A stretch of 64,000 nt of DNA from NCBI RefSeq assembly GCF_937980635.1, contig NZ_CALJPG010000023.1, positions 1 through 64,000 on the forward strand, written 5' to 3'. A program made the position numbers and the translations under genes. Under the pieces are notes generated by a model. The model saw only the letters and a list, made by a program, of their open reading frames with translations. It was not told the origin of the DNA and ran no database searches. Below, piece by piece: positions 41,714-51,335 of this stretch; position 1 is the stretch's first letter; each line of letters begins with the position of its first letter. This DNA comes from an uncultured Campylobacter sp. (GTDB lineage: Bacteria > Campylobacterota > Campylobacteria > Campylobacterales > Campylobacteraceae).

Positions 41714-42328
41714 TCAAAGCCCCTCAAGCGTTATGTCGTAGAGCCTCTCTACCGTTTCATCGTTTAAATTTAGTGTCTTTTTGCTTTGTAAAAATTCTAA
41801 AATTTCATCCTGCGCAAAGCCCGCTCTTTGTGCACAATGCTCGTGCGCAGGCAAAAAGCCGCGGCATAGTGCGATATTTTCCGAAATTTCTTCGTCGCAT
41901 AAAAAACAATACGGCTCGTCGTGCAACCGCCCCTCAAATTTTAAAATTTCGGCGTAGCTTTCTACGATTATGCGGCGCGGGTTTTGTTTGCCGAAGTGCG
42001 CAGCAGCCCGGTTTAGCAGCTCGTAATAGAATTTATCCAGATGCTCGGCATCTTTTAGATGCGCGTGTAAAAGCCGCATGAACTGCTGCCAAAATAGCAG
42101 CTTCTCGCGGTTTCCGAGCCACGCGTATCCCAGATGCATCACGCCGCTAAGGCGCGGCAGGAAGTTTTGATTTTGCGAGAGCTCGAAGTCGATTTTATAG
42201 CCCTGGATGATGTTTGAGTGGCGCGCGCCGTAGAAGCGATACGCACGCATGAGCGCACTTTCGCTTAGCACATCTACGATGCAGTCCTCATCCCTAACCT
42301 TGGTCGTTTTTAATATAAATCCTTGCAT
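41714..42328 (-). CDS. recO: Recombination protein RecO
   Basis: A 204-residue protein with the RecO opening MQGFILKTTKVRDEDCIVDVLSESALMRAYRFYGARH. An OB-fold is followed by a helical part with a cysteine pair (YCFLCDEEIS). Epsilonproteobacterial RecO is shorter and divergent, and this fits. It helps load RecA on SSB-covered single strands together with RecR. Monocistronic and convergent with the PAS gene. Confidence 0.85.
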   Translation of the reverse strand: MQGFILKTTKVRDEDCIVDVLSESALMRAYRFYGARHSNIIQGYKIDFELSQNQNFLPRLSGVMHLGYAWLGNREKLLFWQQFMRLLHAHLKDAEHLDKFYYELLNRAAAHFGKQNPRRIIVESYAEILKFEGRLHDEPYCFLCDEEISENIALCRGFLPAHEHCAQRAGFAQDEILEFLQSKKTLNLNDETVERLYDITLEGL

Positions 42329-42379
42329 TTTCCTATTTTAGCGAAATTCACATATAAATTTAAATAAAGAATTTTAGGT

Positions 42380-42385
42380 TATAAT
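42380..42385 (+). promoter_or_regulatory. -10 box for the accD operon
   Basis: TATAAT 37 bases before the accD ATG, with AAAGGAAATC as ribosome site. Confidence 0.5.
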
Positions 42386-42421
42386 CAGAAGTTTCATTTC
42401 ATAGAATTTAAAGGAAATCAT

Positions 42422-43321
42422 ATGAATTTTGGAGATCTATTTTCAAAAATACGCAGGACGCAACCTGCGCCGAGCGAAGCACCTACGCACTGGATAAAGT
42501 GCCCGGGATGTGGCGCACTGATGTATAGCAAAGAGGTCGAGCAAAATCATAGCGTTTGCCCCAAGTGTAACTATCACCTTCGTTTTGACGCGCAGGCTCG
42601 TATCGATCTGATCTGCGACGAAGGCTCTTTCGTGGAGTACGATCAAAATTTACAACCCGTCGATCCGCTAAAATTCGTCGATAAAAAATCCTACAAAAAG
42701 CGCATCTCCGAGAGCAAGGAAAAAACAGGCAGGTTTAGCGCGGTGATCGCGGGCGAGGGCGCTATAAGTCGCCAAAAAATTCAGCTCGTGGTGTTTGATT
42801 TTAACTTCATGGGCGGAAGCCTAGGTTCTGTGGAGGGTGAAAAGATCGTGCGTGCCGTAAAACGTAGCCTTGATAAAAACGAGCCGCTAATCATCGTAAG
42901 CGCAAGTGGCGGCGCAAGGATGCAAGAAAGCACCTTTTCACTGATGCAGATGAGCAAAACCTCCGCCGCGCTTAAAATTTTATCCGAGCATAAAATTCCT
43001 TTCATCTCCGTTCTTACCGATCCTACGATGGGCGGCGTAAGCGCGTCATTTGCGTGGCTGGGAGATATCATCATCGCAGAGCCCGGCGCTCTTATCGGCT
43101 TTGCCGGACAGCGCGTCATCAAGCAAACTATAGGCGCAGATCTGCCGGAGGGCTTTCAGAGATCGGAATTTCTGCTCGAGCATGGATTAATTGATGCGAT
43201 CGTGCCTAGAGCCGAGATGAGGCAGTATCTAAGCGATATAATCAACGTGCTTAGCAAAAACGCCGTGCAGATCGATGACACGAGCGATAAGTCGCTGCAC
43301 GAAGAGGGAAGCGAAGAGTAG
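42422..43321 (+). CDS. accD: Acetyl-CoA carboxylase carboxyltransferase subunit beta
   Basis: A 299-residue AccD, which with AccA transfers carboxyl from biotin to acetyl-CoA to give malonyl-CoA for fatty acids. The N-terminal zinc ribbon has CPGCGALMY and CPKCNYHL. The crotonase-fold core has FDFNFMGGSLGSVEGEKIVRA, VSASGGARMQES, VLTDPTMGGVSASFAWLGDI and FAGQRVIKQTIG. First gene of accD-rlmH-dksA-membrane protein, an order recalled from C. jejuni. Confidence 0.97.
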   Translation: MNFGDLFSKIRRTQPAPSEAPTHWIKCPGCGALMYSKEVEQNHSVCPKCNYHLRFDAQARIDLICDEGSFVEYDQNLQPVDPLKFVDKKSYKKRISESKEKTGRFSAVIAGEGAISRQKIQLVVFDFNFMGGSLGSVEGEKIVRAVKRSLDKNEPLIIVSASGGARMQESTFSLMQMSKTSAALKILSEHKIPFISVLTDPTMGGVSASFAWLGDIIIAEPGALIGFAGQRVIKQTIGADLPEGFQRSEFLLEHGLIDAIVPRAEMRQYLSDIINVLSKNAVQIDDTSDKSLHEEGSEE

Positions 43322-43773
43322 TGCAGATAACGGTAAATTCCATCCAAAAAGGCGCGGACGAGTTCGCAGGCGCGATAAGCGATTATAAAAAAATGGCGGC
43401 TAAATTTGCCGCGGTGAGAGAGCAGACGTTTTTTAATGCTAATATCGCTCGTGCCCAGAGTGCGTCTCGCGAGCTCGCACTTATGGCGTACGATGAAGCT
43501 TATCTACCACGCCTTAGCGGATACGTCGTAGCTTTGGATGAGCGCGGACAGGAGCTAGATAGCGTGGAATTTGCGAGTATGCTAAAGGATAAAAGCAGCG
43601 TGTCATTTTTCATCGGCGGCGCTTACGGGCTTAGTGAAAATTTTAAGGCAAAAGCCGATAAAATAATTAGTCTTAGCAGGCTTACGTTAGCGCACAAAAT
43701 CGCTAAACTTTTGCTCTTTGAGCAAATTTTTCGCGCACTGTGCATTAACGCAAACCATCCATATCACAAATAA
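43321..43773 (+). CDS. rlmH: 23S rRNA (pseudouridine1915-N3)-methyltransferase RlmH
   Basis: A 150-residue SPOUT methyltransferase that N3-methylates pseudouridine 1915 of 23S rRNA. The knot region is SFFIGGAYGLSENFKAKADKIISLSRLTLAHKIAKLLLFEQIFRAL, and the C-terminal ANHPYHK is the family end. The GTG start overlaps the last base of the accD stop (TAGTG), so translation is coupled. Confidence 0.95.
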   Translation: MQITVNSIQKGADEFAGAISDYKKMAAKFAAVREQTFFNANIARAQSASRELALMAYDEAYLPRLSGYVVALDERGQELDSVEFASMLKDKSSVSFFIGGAYGLSENFKAKADKIISLSRLTLAHKIAKLLLFEQIFRALCINANHPYHK

Positions 43774-43782
43774 AGGGAAGTA

Positions 43783-44139
43783 ATGAAGAAAAACGAGTTG
43801 AAATTTTACAAGAAAATTTTAGAAGAAAAAAGAGAGCAACTCATCGCCAATATTAATAGCTCTGTAAATGAAATTTCGGAATTGCGCGAAAATAAAGCTG
43901 CGGATGATTTTGACGTAGCGAGCATGAATACGGATTTAAGCATCGAATACTCGCTCAATGTTAATCAACAAAAGGCATTTTTAGAGATCGAAAGCGCGCT
44001 TAAGCGCATCGAAAATGGAACCTATGGGCTTTGCGAGAGTTGCGGCGAGCAGATAAGCTTAGAGCGTCTTAAGGTAAATCCGGAGGCGAGATTGTGCATT
44101 TCGTGCAAGGAACAGGCGGAAAAGCAAAATAGGAGTTAG
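43783..44139 (+). CDS. dksA: DksA/TraR-family zinc-finger regulator
   Basis: A 118-residue protein with a coiled-coil first part (LKFYKKILEEKREQLIANINS), the DksA tip region NKAADDFDVASMNTDLS and a four-cysteine zinc finger CESCGEQISLERLKVNPEARLCISCK. It binds the secondary channel of RNA polymerase and modulates rRNA and amino-acid promoters, usually with ppGpp. Third gene of the accD operon. Confidence 0.93.
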   Translation: MKKNELKFYKKILEEKREQLIANINSSVNEISELRENKAADDFDVASMNTDLSIEYSLNVNQQKAFLEIESALKRIENGTYGLCESCGEQISLERLKVNPEARLCISCKEQAEKQNRS

Positions 44140-44141
44140 CT

Positions 44142-45143
44142 ATGAAAACCAAGCAATTCTTTTTATATTCGATCGTCTATATCGCGATCGTCGCGATTTT
44201 AGTTTTTACGCAGCAAAGCAGTAGCTATACGCTGGGGCTTTTCGGTTTTACGCTTACGCTTCCTGTGGCGGTGTGGATCGTGCTGCCGTTAATTTTATAT
44301 ATGATTTTAGCGATTTTTCATATTGTTTTTCATAGCTTCGCGTTTTACCGCACAAAAAGGGCGATCGCAAAGGATCTAAGCGCATACGATGCGATGAGTA
44401 AAGAGGTTTTGCTGGGTCTTGACACCAATAAAGACTTTAAAACCGAGTATTTTAAAGACCCGAGCGAGCTTACTAAAATTTTATCTCCGTGGTACGATAG
44501 CACCGGAATAGATGTCAAAAATGAGGATCTAAAAGAGGTCATAGGCGTTATCGAGAAGGTTAAAAACGGCGAAGTTGCGGATCTACGAAAATATAAACTC
44601 CCTAAAGATAACGGACTATTTTTGCAAAACGAGCTCAACCGCCTCGACGCTGAGCCTGCGTATGCGTATGAAATTTTAAAAACCAAGGGCGTTTATAGCG
44701 AAAATATCACTAAAAAAGCCTATGCCGTAGCGCTTGCCAAAGGAAGCTACGATAAGATCAAAGCCTATAAAATTCCTCAAGATATAGCCGAGGTAAATAT
44801 TTTAGTGGATCGCGCGGTGAATGACGCGAGCTTTGAGATCAGCAGCGAGGAACTTTTCGATCTCGTAAATAATGAAAAATTTAGCGAGCAGGATTTTATC
44901 GGCTTTGCTAAAAAGCTAAAAAATCATCTCGCTCCAGAGCAATACAAAGCCTTTTTCGAGCGGCTCAAAAACGAGAATCAAGAAGCGACCGAGGCATATC
45001 TGTACGCGCTATATGAGCTTGGCATGATCGACGAGTTTAGAGAGCAGCTAAGTCTTGCCGACGGCGACGAGTTTGAGAAGTTTAAAATTCTGCTATTTTT
45101 GCGTGACAACGGCAAAAACGTCCCTGCGTCGCTGTTATTTTAG
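44142..45143 (+). CDS. Two-helix membrane protein, Cj0124-like
   Basis: A 333-residue protein two bases behind dksA. Two membrane helices (about 8-24 and 33-65) precede a large cytoplasmic helical domain with TPR-like periodicity (EILKTKGVYSENITKKAYAVALAKGSYDKI, AYLYALYELGMIDEFREQL). Campylobacters carry an uncharacterised membrane protein at this place between dksA and dus. Function unknown. Confidence 0.82.
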   Translation: MKTKQFFLYSIVYIAIVAILVFTQQSSSYTLGLFGFTLTLPVAVWIVLPLILYMILAIFHIVFHSFAFYRTKRAIAKDLSAYDAMSKEVLLGLDTNKDFKTEYFKDPSELTKILSPWYDSTGIDVKNEDLKEVIGVIEKVKNGEVADLRKYKLPKDNGLFLQNELNRLDAEPAYAYEILKTKGVYSENITKKAYAVALAKGSYDKIKAYKIPQDIAEVNILVDRAVNDASFEISSEELFDLVNNEKFSEQDFIGFAKKLKNHLAPEQYKAFFERLKNENQEATEAYLYALYELGMIDEFREQLSLADGDEFEKFKILLFLRDNGKNVPASLLF

Positions 45144-45682
45144 CTCGGTAATTTTACCAGTTCGTTTTGTGCGGGTAAGAGAGGCTGCTTTTTACGCTCT
45201 TTGCGGCTATCAAACACAGCCTGCGCGATAAAATTTAAAGTGCGGGTAAAATCTAACTCGCGCAAATTTAAAATTTTAGAATTTATCGAAAGAATTAATG
45301 CGCGCAAGCGGTAAAATTTAAAAGATTTGCTTGCGTAGTGCGCGTGTAAACGGGTTTTGCATTTATGCGATGAAATTTAGAATTTAAACATAAAGCGCAA
45401 GACTTGCTAGCCGAATAAAGTGCTGAAATTTTAAAATCCGTGCGGCGTTTTGCAAGCTGCTTGCCAGGTTTGCCGTGCAAATAAAATTTAGTGGTGATCA
45501 TCCTTGCTGCCGTTTTGCCACCACTCAAATTAGCTAAGCTTAAAAATAAAATTCGCGCCTAAATGCGAATACGTAGCCTATGAAATTTAAAATTTTAAAG
45601 CTCGTTGTAGAAGCCGCTGCAAGCGCTGCGGTATTAAATTTAAAGGTTTAAATTCAAACGAAATCAAAATGAGAAATTTAAA
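45144..45682. other. Intergenic stretch, no gene seen
   Basis: About 540 bases between the membrane protein and dus, dominated by AAAATTTA and GCGC words. A 77-codon minus-strand frame at 45295-45528 has no ribosome site and a composition like the spacer, so it is not called. Confidence 0.5.
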
Positions 45683-46609
45683 ATGACGAAAGATTTTTTT
45701 AAAAGGGGCCCTTTATTTTTGGCGCCTTTGGCGGGCTTTTCAGATCCACCGCTGCGGGGCGTAGTGAAAAAATTCGGCTGCGACGCGACCGTAAGCGAGA
45801 TGATAAGCGCAAACGCCCTTGTTTTTGAGGGCGAAAAAACGCTAAAGATGCTTGAAAAAAATGCCGCCGAAACCCCATTTTTCGTGCAGATCGCAGGCAG
45901 CGATTCGGAAATTATCAAAAAGGCGGTTTTGCTCATCAATAAATTTGAGGGTATCGACGGCATCGATCTAAACTGCGGCTGCCCTGTCCCCAAGGTCGTA
46001 AAGCAGGGCGCCGGCTCGGCGCTGCTGCTTGATCTACCTCGTCTATCGCGCCTGGTTGAGACTATCAAAAAGTATTCGAATAAAAAATTTACGAGCGCGA
46101 AGGTGCGGCTGGGCTTTGGTGCTGTGGATATCGAAAATATCGCGCGCGCCGTACAAAGCGCAGGAGCCGATTTTATCGCGATTCACGGCCGCACCAGAGC
46201 GGGCGGATACAGCGCGGCGGTGGATTACGGCGCGATCGCAAGAGCTAAGCGCGCGCTGCAAATCCCCGTGATCGCAAACGGCGACATAAACTCCGCCAAT
46301 GCGCTAGCAGTGCGAGACCTTAGTGGCGCAGACGCGCTGATGATCGGTCGCGCGGTAATCGGCAGGCCGTGGATCTTTCGCGAGATAAAAACAGGCGAGC
46401 AGGCAAGCGACGCGCTAAAAAGAGAGGTCGTGCTCTATCATTTCGCTCAAATGCTAAGCCATTACAGTAGCCACGGCGTAGCGATATTTCGCAAGCATCT
46501 ACACGAATACTCCAAGGGGCGCGAAAATGCCGCAAGCTTTCGCGAGCAGATCAACCACGTCGCCGCCGAGAGCGAAATGACTCGGCTGATCGAGGAATTT
46601 TTTAGCTAA
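45683..46609 (+). CDS. dusB: tRNA-dihydrouridine synthase, DusB-like
   Basis: A 308-residue flavoenzyme reducing uridines in the tRNA D-loop. The TIM-barrel motifs are LAPLAGFSDPPLRGVVKKFG, MISANALVFEG, DLNCGCPVPKVVKQGAGSALL with the catalytic Cys, IAIHGRTRAGGYSAAVDY and ADALMIGRAVIGRPWIFREI. The GRTRAGGY and NCGCPVPKV forms point to the DusB branch. It stands behind dksA and the membrane gene as I recall in C. jejuni, but after a longer spacer. Confidence 0.93.
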   Translation: MTKDFFKRGPLFLAPLAGFSDPPLRGVVKKFGCDATVSEMISANALVFEGEKTLKMLEKNAAETPFFVQIAGSDSEIIKKAVLLINKFEGIDGIDLNCGCPVPKVVKQGAGSALLLDLPRLSRLVETIKKYSNKKFTSAKVRLGFGAVDIENIARAVQSAGADFIAIHGRTRAGGYSAAVDYGAIARAKRALQIPVIANGDINSANALAVRDLSGADALMIGRAVIGRPWIFREIKTGEQASDALKREVVLYHFAQMLSHYSSHGVAIFRKHLHEYSKGRENAASFREQINHVAAESEMTRLIEEFFS

Positions 46610-46631
46610 ATTTAGAATTTTAGGAACTCTG

Positions 46632-47054
46632 ATGATTATTTTAAAAATTATAGCCTGCGCGTTTTCGATGGGTTTTTGCTTCACAAGCGTTTTAATTTTA
46701 GCAGATTTGTCAGTAGAGCTATTTTTCGCCGCCTTTAGCGATAGATATGGCTATCTTTCAGAATGGTTGCAGGAAAGGTGTATATATTTTGTAGTTCTTT
46801 GGATATTTTTCTGCGGAATTTGCGTGATACTTGCCGCAAAGTTAAAGGATTTTGATAGGCTTGTGAATTTTTTCGTCAATCTGTTTTTGCCGACCGTGGC
46901 GATTTGGATAATATCGCCGTTTTTGGGGATAACGATCGCTGCGGCATTTGAATTGCATGGAGGCGATATACTAATCGGCATCTGCACGGCTTATGTTTTA
47001 GCTCTGATCGTCGTAGCCGAAGTCTTAAAACAAGTTTATCCGCCTAAAACCTAG
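46632..47054 (+). CDS. Four-helix membrane protein, unknown
   Basis: A 140-residue protein with four hydrophobic segments (about 3-27, 45-70, 80-100 and 112-135) and the start MIILKIIACAFSMGFCFTSVLILADLSVE. No family recognised. It begins 22 bases after dus and may be co-transcribed with it. Confidence 0.68.
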   Translation: MIILKIIACAFSMGFCFTSVLILADLSVELFFAAFSDRYGYLSEWLQERCIYFVVLWIFFCGICVILAAKLKDFDRLVNFFVNLFLPTVAIWIISPFLGITIAAAFELHGGDILIGICTAYVLALIVVAEVLKQVYPPKT

Positions 47055-47263
47055 CGCACAAAATTTTAAAATTCGCGTAGAATTTCGTCTTGAAATTCTA
47101 CTAGCCGCCGCGGTAATCGTTTTAGCGGAAGCGCTTTCGTTTGCGGAAGGCGGCGTAAGCAGAATTTCAGTATCTATCGCTAGAGCCTAGAGGATTTAGA
47201 GCTCGGACGACAATCATAGCCCGCGCATTAAAAGACGATGGCGTTAAAATTTAAGGAAAAATT

Positions 47264-47995
47264 ATGGAAAATATCTACATCATAGGCGACGTGCATGGCT
47301 GCTACAGATCGCTTTTGGCGTTAATAGAACAGCTGCCGCGTAAATTTGATAGTAAAATTTGCTTTGCGGGCGATCTGATCGACCGAGGTCCTGCGAGCGC
47401 GGATGTGGTGGAGCTAGTGCGCGCTCGCGGATACGACGCAGTGATGGGCAATCACGAAAGGCGCTTCATACGCAATGCAAAAACCGCCCTAAGGTGCGCA
47501 AAAACGGGCAAATTTACGAGCTCAAACGACCCTTGTGCGTTTTTTAGCCTGGATGAAAGCTGGCTGTTTAACAATGGCGGCAAGGCGACGCTAGCGTCGT
47601 ATTATCGTCACGGAGGCGCGAAGCAATGCAAGGAGCATCTGCGGTTTGTCTCGCGGCTGCCGATTTACCTAGAGTATGATTTGCGTGATGAAAGCGGTCG
47701 CGCCCTCGTCGTATCGCACTCCGCGGTAGGGCGTATGTGGCGGCTCAGACACGATGCAGAGCGCGCAAAAAGCTTCGCAGCTCACGTGCTAAGCGGGCGC
47801 GGAGACGATAGCGCGAATGACGGGATTTTTAACGTCTACGGACACACGCCGGTGAAAAAGCCCGTCATTACGGAATTTAGCGCAAATATCGATCTGGGCT
47901 GCGTTTATAAAAATTATTGGGGCGAGAGGGCGAAGCTTTGCGCGCTGGAGTTTCCCTCAAAGAAAATTTTTACGCAAGAATGCATAGATTTTTGA
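47264..47995 (+). CDS. PrpA-like serine/threonine protein phosphatase
   Basis: A 243-residue metallophosphatase of the PPP type: IYIIGDVHGCYRSL, FAGDLIDRGPASADVVELV, VMGNHERRF, then VVSHSA and FNVYGHTPVKKP. The GDVHG, GDLIDRG and GNHE triad is complete. Relatives (PrpA/PrpB, Ap4A-hydrolase-like) dephosphorylate proteins or dinucleotides; substrate not predictable. AAGGAAAAATT precedes the ATG. Transcribed alone. Confidence 0.88.
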   Translation: MENIYIIGDVHGCYRSLLALIEQLPRKFDSKICFAGDLIDRGPASADVVELVRARGYDAVMGNHERRFIRNAKTALRCAKTGKFTSSNDPCAFFSLDESWLFNNGGKATLASYYRHGGAKQCKEHLRFVSRLPIYLEYDLRDESGRALVVSHSAVGRMWRLRHDAERAKSFAAHVLSGRGDDSANDGIFNVYGHTPVKKPVITEFSANIDLGCVYKNYWGERAKLCALEFPSKKIFTQECIDF

Positions 47996-48115
47996 GTTTG
48001 TATCGGGATAGCGCGGATTAAAATTTAAATTTAAGCGGGCTGTTTGAAGGCGAAATTTTAGGATTTAAAGGCGCGTTCCTAAAGCGTCCGTCGCGCAGCC
48101 AAACCGCGTGAAATT

Positions 48116-48946
48116 TTAAATAATATCCCTTAGCTTACGCGCTTCATACATCCACGCCTCAAGCTCATCCCAGCGCTCATCACGAATCATCCCCACGCAA
48201 ATTTCAAGCTCATTTTTAAAAGCGTTGATCGCGCCCAGTAGGTTCGTGCGGTTTTGCTTGAAAATATCGACCCACATCTGCGGCGAGCTTTTGGCGATAC
48301 GGCTCATGCCCGAGAAGCTACCGCCGGCTAAATTTATGATGTTGCGGCGATTTTCCTCTTTTAGCACGCTGTTTACGAGCGAATAGCTGATCGCATGCGG
48401 TAGGTGCGAGATGAGCGCCACGTGGTGATCGTGGCTTTTTGCGTCCATAAATACGATCTTCATCCCCGCGAACGAAAAAATTTCGACCGCTCGTTTGATA
48501 TGCACTTCGTCTGCGCCGTGATCGTCGCAGATAACGACTACTGCGCCGTTTAAAAGCTCTTTAAACGCCGCTTGCGGGCCGGAATTTTCAGTGCCCGCCA
48601 TCGGGTGAGCTGCGATGAAATTTCGTCTGATCTGCGGAGGACAGTTTTGCAAAATTTTAAATTTCGTGCTTCCCAGATCGATGATCGTCGTTTCACTTCT
48701 GCAGTCGCTTAGTTTTTGTAACGTCTCAATAATTGCTTCCACGGGGATTGCAAGAAAGATCGCGTCGCAGCTTTGCTTCATCTGCTCTAGGCTTAAAATT
48801 TCATGCACGAGCCCAAGTCGCAGAGCTTCCTTTTCGTTTTCGCGGCTGATGTCGCAGCCATAGACGGCGCTGATGATTTTGGTGCTTTTTAGACATAGCC
48901 CAAGAGAGCCGCCGATGAGACCCAGGCCGATAATTCCTATCTTCAT
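48116..48946 (-). CDS. tyrA: Prephenate dehydrogenase
   Basis: A 276-residue enzyme oxidising prephenate to 4-hydroxyphenylpyruvate for tyrosine. Start at MKIGIIGLGLIGGSLGLCL, with AAAAAGGAATTTT before it; eight earlier codons lack a ribosome site. The NAD fold GLGLIGGSLG is at residues 6-15, and IDLGSTKF, AAHPMAGTENSG and DHHVALISHLPHAISY give the catalytic histidines. No chorismate mutase or ACT domain. Divergent from bamA, as recalled for C. jejuni. Confidence 0.94.
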   Translation of the reverse strand: MKIGIIGLGLIGGSLGLCLKSTKIISAVYGCDISRENEKEALRLGLVHEILSLEQMKQSCDAIFLAIPVEAIIETLQKLSDCRSETTIIDLGSTKFKILQNCPPQIRRNFIAAHPMAGTENSGPQAAFKELLNGAVVVICDDHGADEVHIKRAVEIFSFAGMKIVFMDAKSHDHHVALISHLPHAISYSLVNSVLKEENRRNIINLAGGSFSGMSRIAKSSPQMWVDIFKQNRTNLLGAINAFKNELEICVGMIRDERWDELEAWMYEARKLRDII

Positions 48947-48988
48947 AAAATTCCTTTTTGATATATGCAAGTTTTAATTTTAATGTGG

Positions 48989-48995
48989 TATTATA
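48989..48995. promoter_or_regulatory. Overlapping -10 boxes for tyrA and bamA
   Basis: TATTATA contains TATAAT on the minus strand (44 bases before tyrA) and TATTAT on the plus strand (34 bases before bamA). Confidence 0.4.
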
Positions 48996-49027
48996 CGCAA
49001 ATTATTTTCGTTTTTAGGTAAAATTTT

Positions 49028-51283
49028 ATGAAAAAAAGCGTTTTTTTACTCTTAGTAGGCGGGATTTCCGTGGCGTGCGCCGCACAGATCAAATCCATTA
49101 AATTTGAAGGGCTAAGGCATCTTTCTCCACAGGTCGCGCAGCAAATTTCAGGACTTAAGGTAGGCGATGAGCTTAACGGCGAAAACACCAATGCTGCGAT
49201 CTCGAAGCTATTTGAGCAGGGCTATTTCAGCGACGTTTATATCAGCGAACAAGGTGGTGCGGTCACTATCAACGTAACCGAAAAACCGACTATCGCTAAG
49301 GTCGAGATCAAAAACGTAGTTACCAATGATCGCGACAAGATCAATGAGCTCATCGGTTTGCGTCCGGGTCAGGTTTACGATGAGGTGGCTGCTAAAAAAG
49401 CGGAGACCCGCATCAAGCAATACTACGAAGTCAAGGGCTTTTTCGACACCGTGGTGGAATTTTATCCAAAGCCGATCAACGACGATAAATCGGTCATCTT
49501 GCTAACGATCGAGGTAAATCGCGGCGAAAATATCATCATAGATAAGGTAAATTTAGTAGGCGCAGACAAGCTCGACTATGACGATATAGAGCCATCCGTT
49601 GCCAATAAAGAACGCGAGATGCTGGGCTGGATGTGGGGCTTTAATGATGGTAAGGTAAAAACCGCCGAGCTTCCTAACGACGCAAATAGAATTCAAGAAG
49701 AATATTATAAAAAAGGCTACTTAGACGCGCAGGTTTCGGCGCCACTACTTAATGCCGATATGGATAATTACACTGCCGATCTTACATACTATATCAGCGA
49801 GGGCGAGCAATATACCGTAAGCTCCGTAGATATCGAGTATCCTGCAGATATAATCAAGCTTGATAAAGAAAAAGTTTTGGACGATTTTAAGCTTCAAAAG
49901 GGCGATACAATGAATTCCGAGCGTTTGCGCCGCGATATGAATACGCTAGAGACTTTAGTCGCGGATCAGGGATACGCCTATGTGCGTATCGTGCCTAAGA
50001 CTAAACAGGACAAAGAAGCTCGTACAGTCGCTATCACGTATCAGGTTATCCCAGAGGATAAAGTCTATATTAGAAACGTAACGATCTCAGGCAACGATAA
50101 GACCGAGGATAAGGTCATCCGCCGCGAGATGTATCTGACCGAGGGAAATTTATATAGCAAGACCGACTACAACGATTCGTTAAATTCTTTAAAACGCACG
50201 GGATATTTCGATGAGGTGGAGATTAAAGAAAACCGCGTTTCTAATGATCAGATCGATCTTGAAGTCGCAGTTAAAGAAGCTCCTACAGGTTCTATCACGG
50301 GTGGTATCGGATATGGCAGTGAGGATGGAATTTTACTTAGCGGCGGTATCAGCGATAGAAACGTATTTGGCACCGGCCTTCACGGCGCGTTCTCGGTTGA
50401 AAAGAGCGACGATCAGCTAAGCGGACGTTTGAGCTTAACCAATCCTAGAGTGTTTGATTCTGAGTATAGCTTGGGTGGATCGATCTTTGCCAACGATTAC
50501 GACTGGGACGATTACGATGAGAAATCTTACGGATTTTCAATCACGGGCGGTCGCAAAATCGGACGCAATACCGATGTAAGCCTTACGTATTATCTTGAAA
50601 AAAGCGAGATTAAGGGCTTAAACGAATATTACGCCAAGGCGGGCTATCTGGATGGTAAGAATTTAAAAAGCTCGATCATCCCCTCTATTACATATAATAG
50701 CACCGATGATTATTACTTGCCAAGAAGCGGTATGATCGCAAGTGCTAGCTTAGAATACGCGGGTCTTGGCGGCGATATGGACTATACCAAGGCGCGAGGA
50801 TCGTTTAACTACTACTTTGGCTTGCGAGATTATATCGATCACGACATTATCTTTAGATACAAAGCTGCAACTGGCTATATGTGGGAAGGTAATAAAAAAA
50901 TCCCGATCAACGAAAAGCTATTCCTGGGTGGAATGAAAAGCATTAGAGGCTATGAAGGTCGCAGTATCCCGAAAAAGGAGATCTGCTTAAATGCAAATAA
51001 TTGCCGCTATATAGAAACGGGCGGTATGCAGAGCTTCAATAACTCCTTTGAGCTAAGCTTTCCGGTAGTTGATAGGCTTAAAATGCGCTTTGTAACGTTT
51101 TTTGATTACGGGATGATCGGCGATCATGACTGGAACGAGGAGGAGCGCTACAGCACGGGTGCTGGTATCGAGTGGATGACTCCGATGGGGCCTTTGCAGT
51201 TATATTTCGTAAAGCCGCTTAATAAAAAGCCGCACGACGACACAAATAGCTTCGAATTTAGTATCGGTGCTAGATTTAATTAA
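49028..51283 (+). CDS. bamA: Outer membrane assembly factor BamA
   Basis: A 751-residue Omp85 protein that folds beta-barrels into the outer membrane. A signal peptide (residues 1-19, LLLVGGISVACAAQ) is followed by five POTRA domains to about 410 (IKSIKFEGLRHLSPQVAQQISGLKVGD is the first). The 16-strand barrel follows, with the lid motif FLGGMKSIRGYEGRS near 640 and the closing GPLQLYFVKPLN...FEFSIGARFN. The terminal Phe-Asn is slightly unlike the usual terminal Phe. Divergent from tyrA. Confidence 0.96.
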   Translation: MKKSVFLLLVGGISVACAAQIKSIKFEGLRHLSPQVAQQISGLKVGDELNGENTNAAISKLFEQGYFSDVYISEQGGAVTINVTEKPTIAKVEIKNVVTNDRDKINELIGLRPGQVYDEVAAKKAETRIKQYYEVKGFFDTVVEFYPKPINDDKSVILLTIEVNRGENIIIDKVNLVGADKLDYDDIEPSVANKEREMLGWMWGFNDGKVKTAELPNDANRIQEEYYKKGYLDAQVSAPLLNADMDNYTADLTYYISEGEQYTVSSVDIEYPADIIKLDKEKVLDDFKLQKGDTMNSERLRRDMNTLETLVADQGYAYVRIVPKTKQDKEARTVAITYQVIPEDKVYIRNVTISGNDKTEDKVIRREMYLTEGNLYSKTDYNDSLNSLKRTGYFDEVEIKENRVSNDQIDLEVAVKEAPTGSITGGIGYGSEDGILLSGGISDRNVFGTGLHGAFSVEKSDDQLSGRLSLTNPRVFDSEYSLGGSIFANDYDWDDYDEKSYGFSITGGRKIGRNTDVSLTYYLEKSEIKGLNEYYAKAGYLDGKNLKSSIIPSITYNSTDDYYLPRSGMIASASLEYAGLGGDMDYTKARGSFNYYFGLRDYIDHDIIFRYKAATGYMWEGNKKIPINEKLFLGGMKSIRGYEGRSIPKKEICLNANNCRYIETGGMQSFNNSFELSFPVVDRLKMRFVTFFDYGMIGDHDWNEEERYSTGAGIEWMTPMGPLQLYFVKPLNKKPHDDTNSFEFSIGARFN

Positions 51284-51306
51284 GCGCGGCGACTTGCGAA
51301 CGCTGT

Positions 51307-51335
51307 GGCGTGCGTAGAATTTTCTACCGCACGCC
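51307..51335 (+). terminator. Hairpin after bamA
   Basis: GGCGTGCGTAGAA and TTCTACCGCACGCC pair over 13 bases with one bulged G and a very short loop, followed by TTAAATTTAATAA. It begins 24 bases after the bamA stop and is the best terminator-like hairpin in the window. Confidence 0.65.

Noticed and set aside
45295..45528. 77-codon minus-strand frame in the gap before dus
   Set aside because: No ribosome site, composition of spacer DNA, no recognisable motif.
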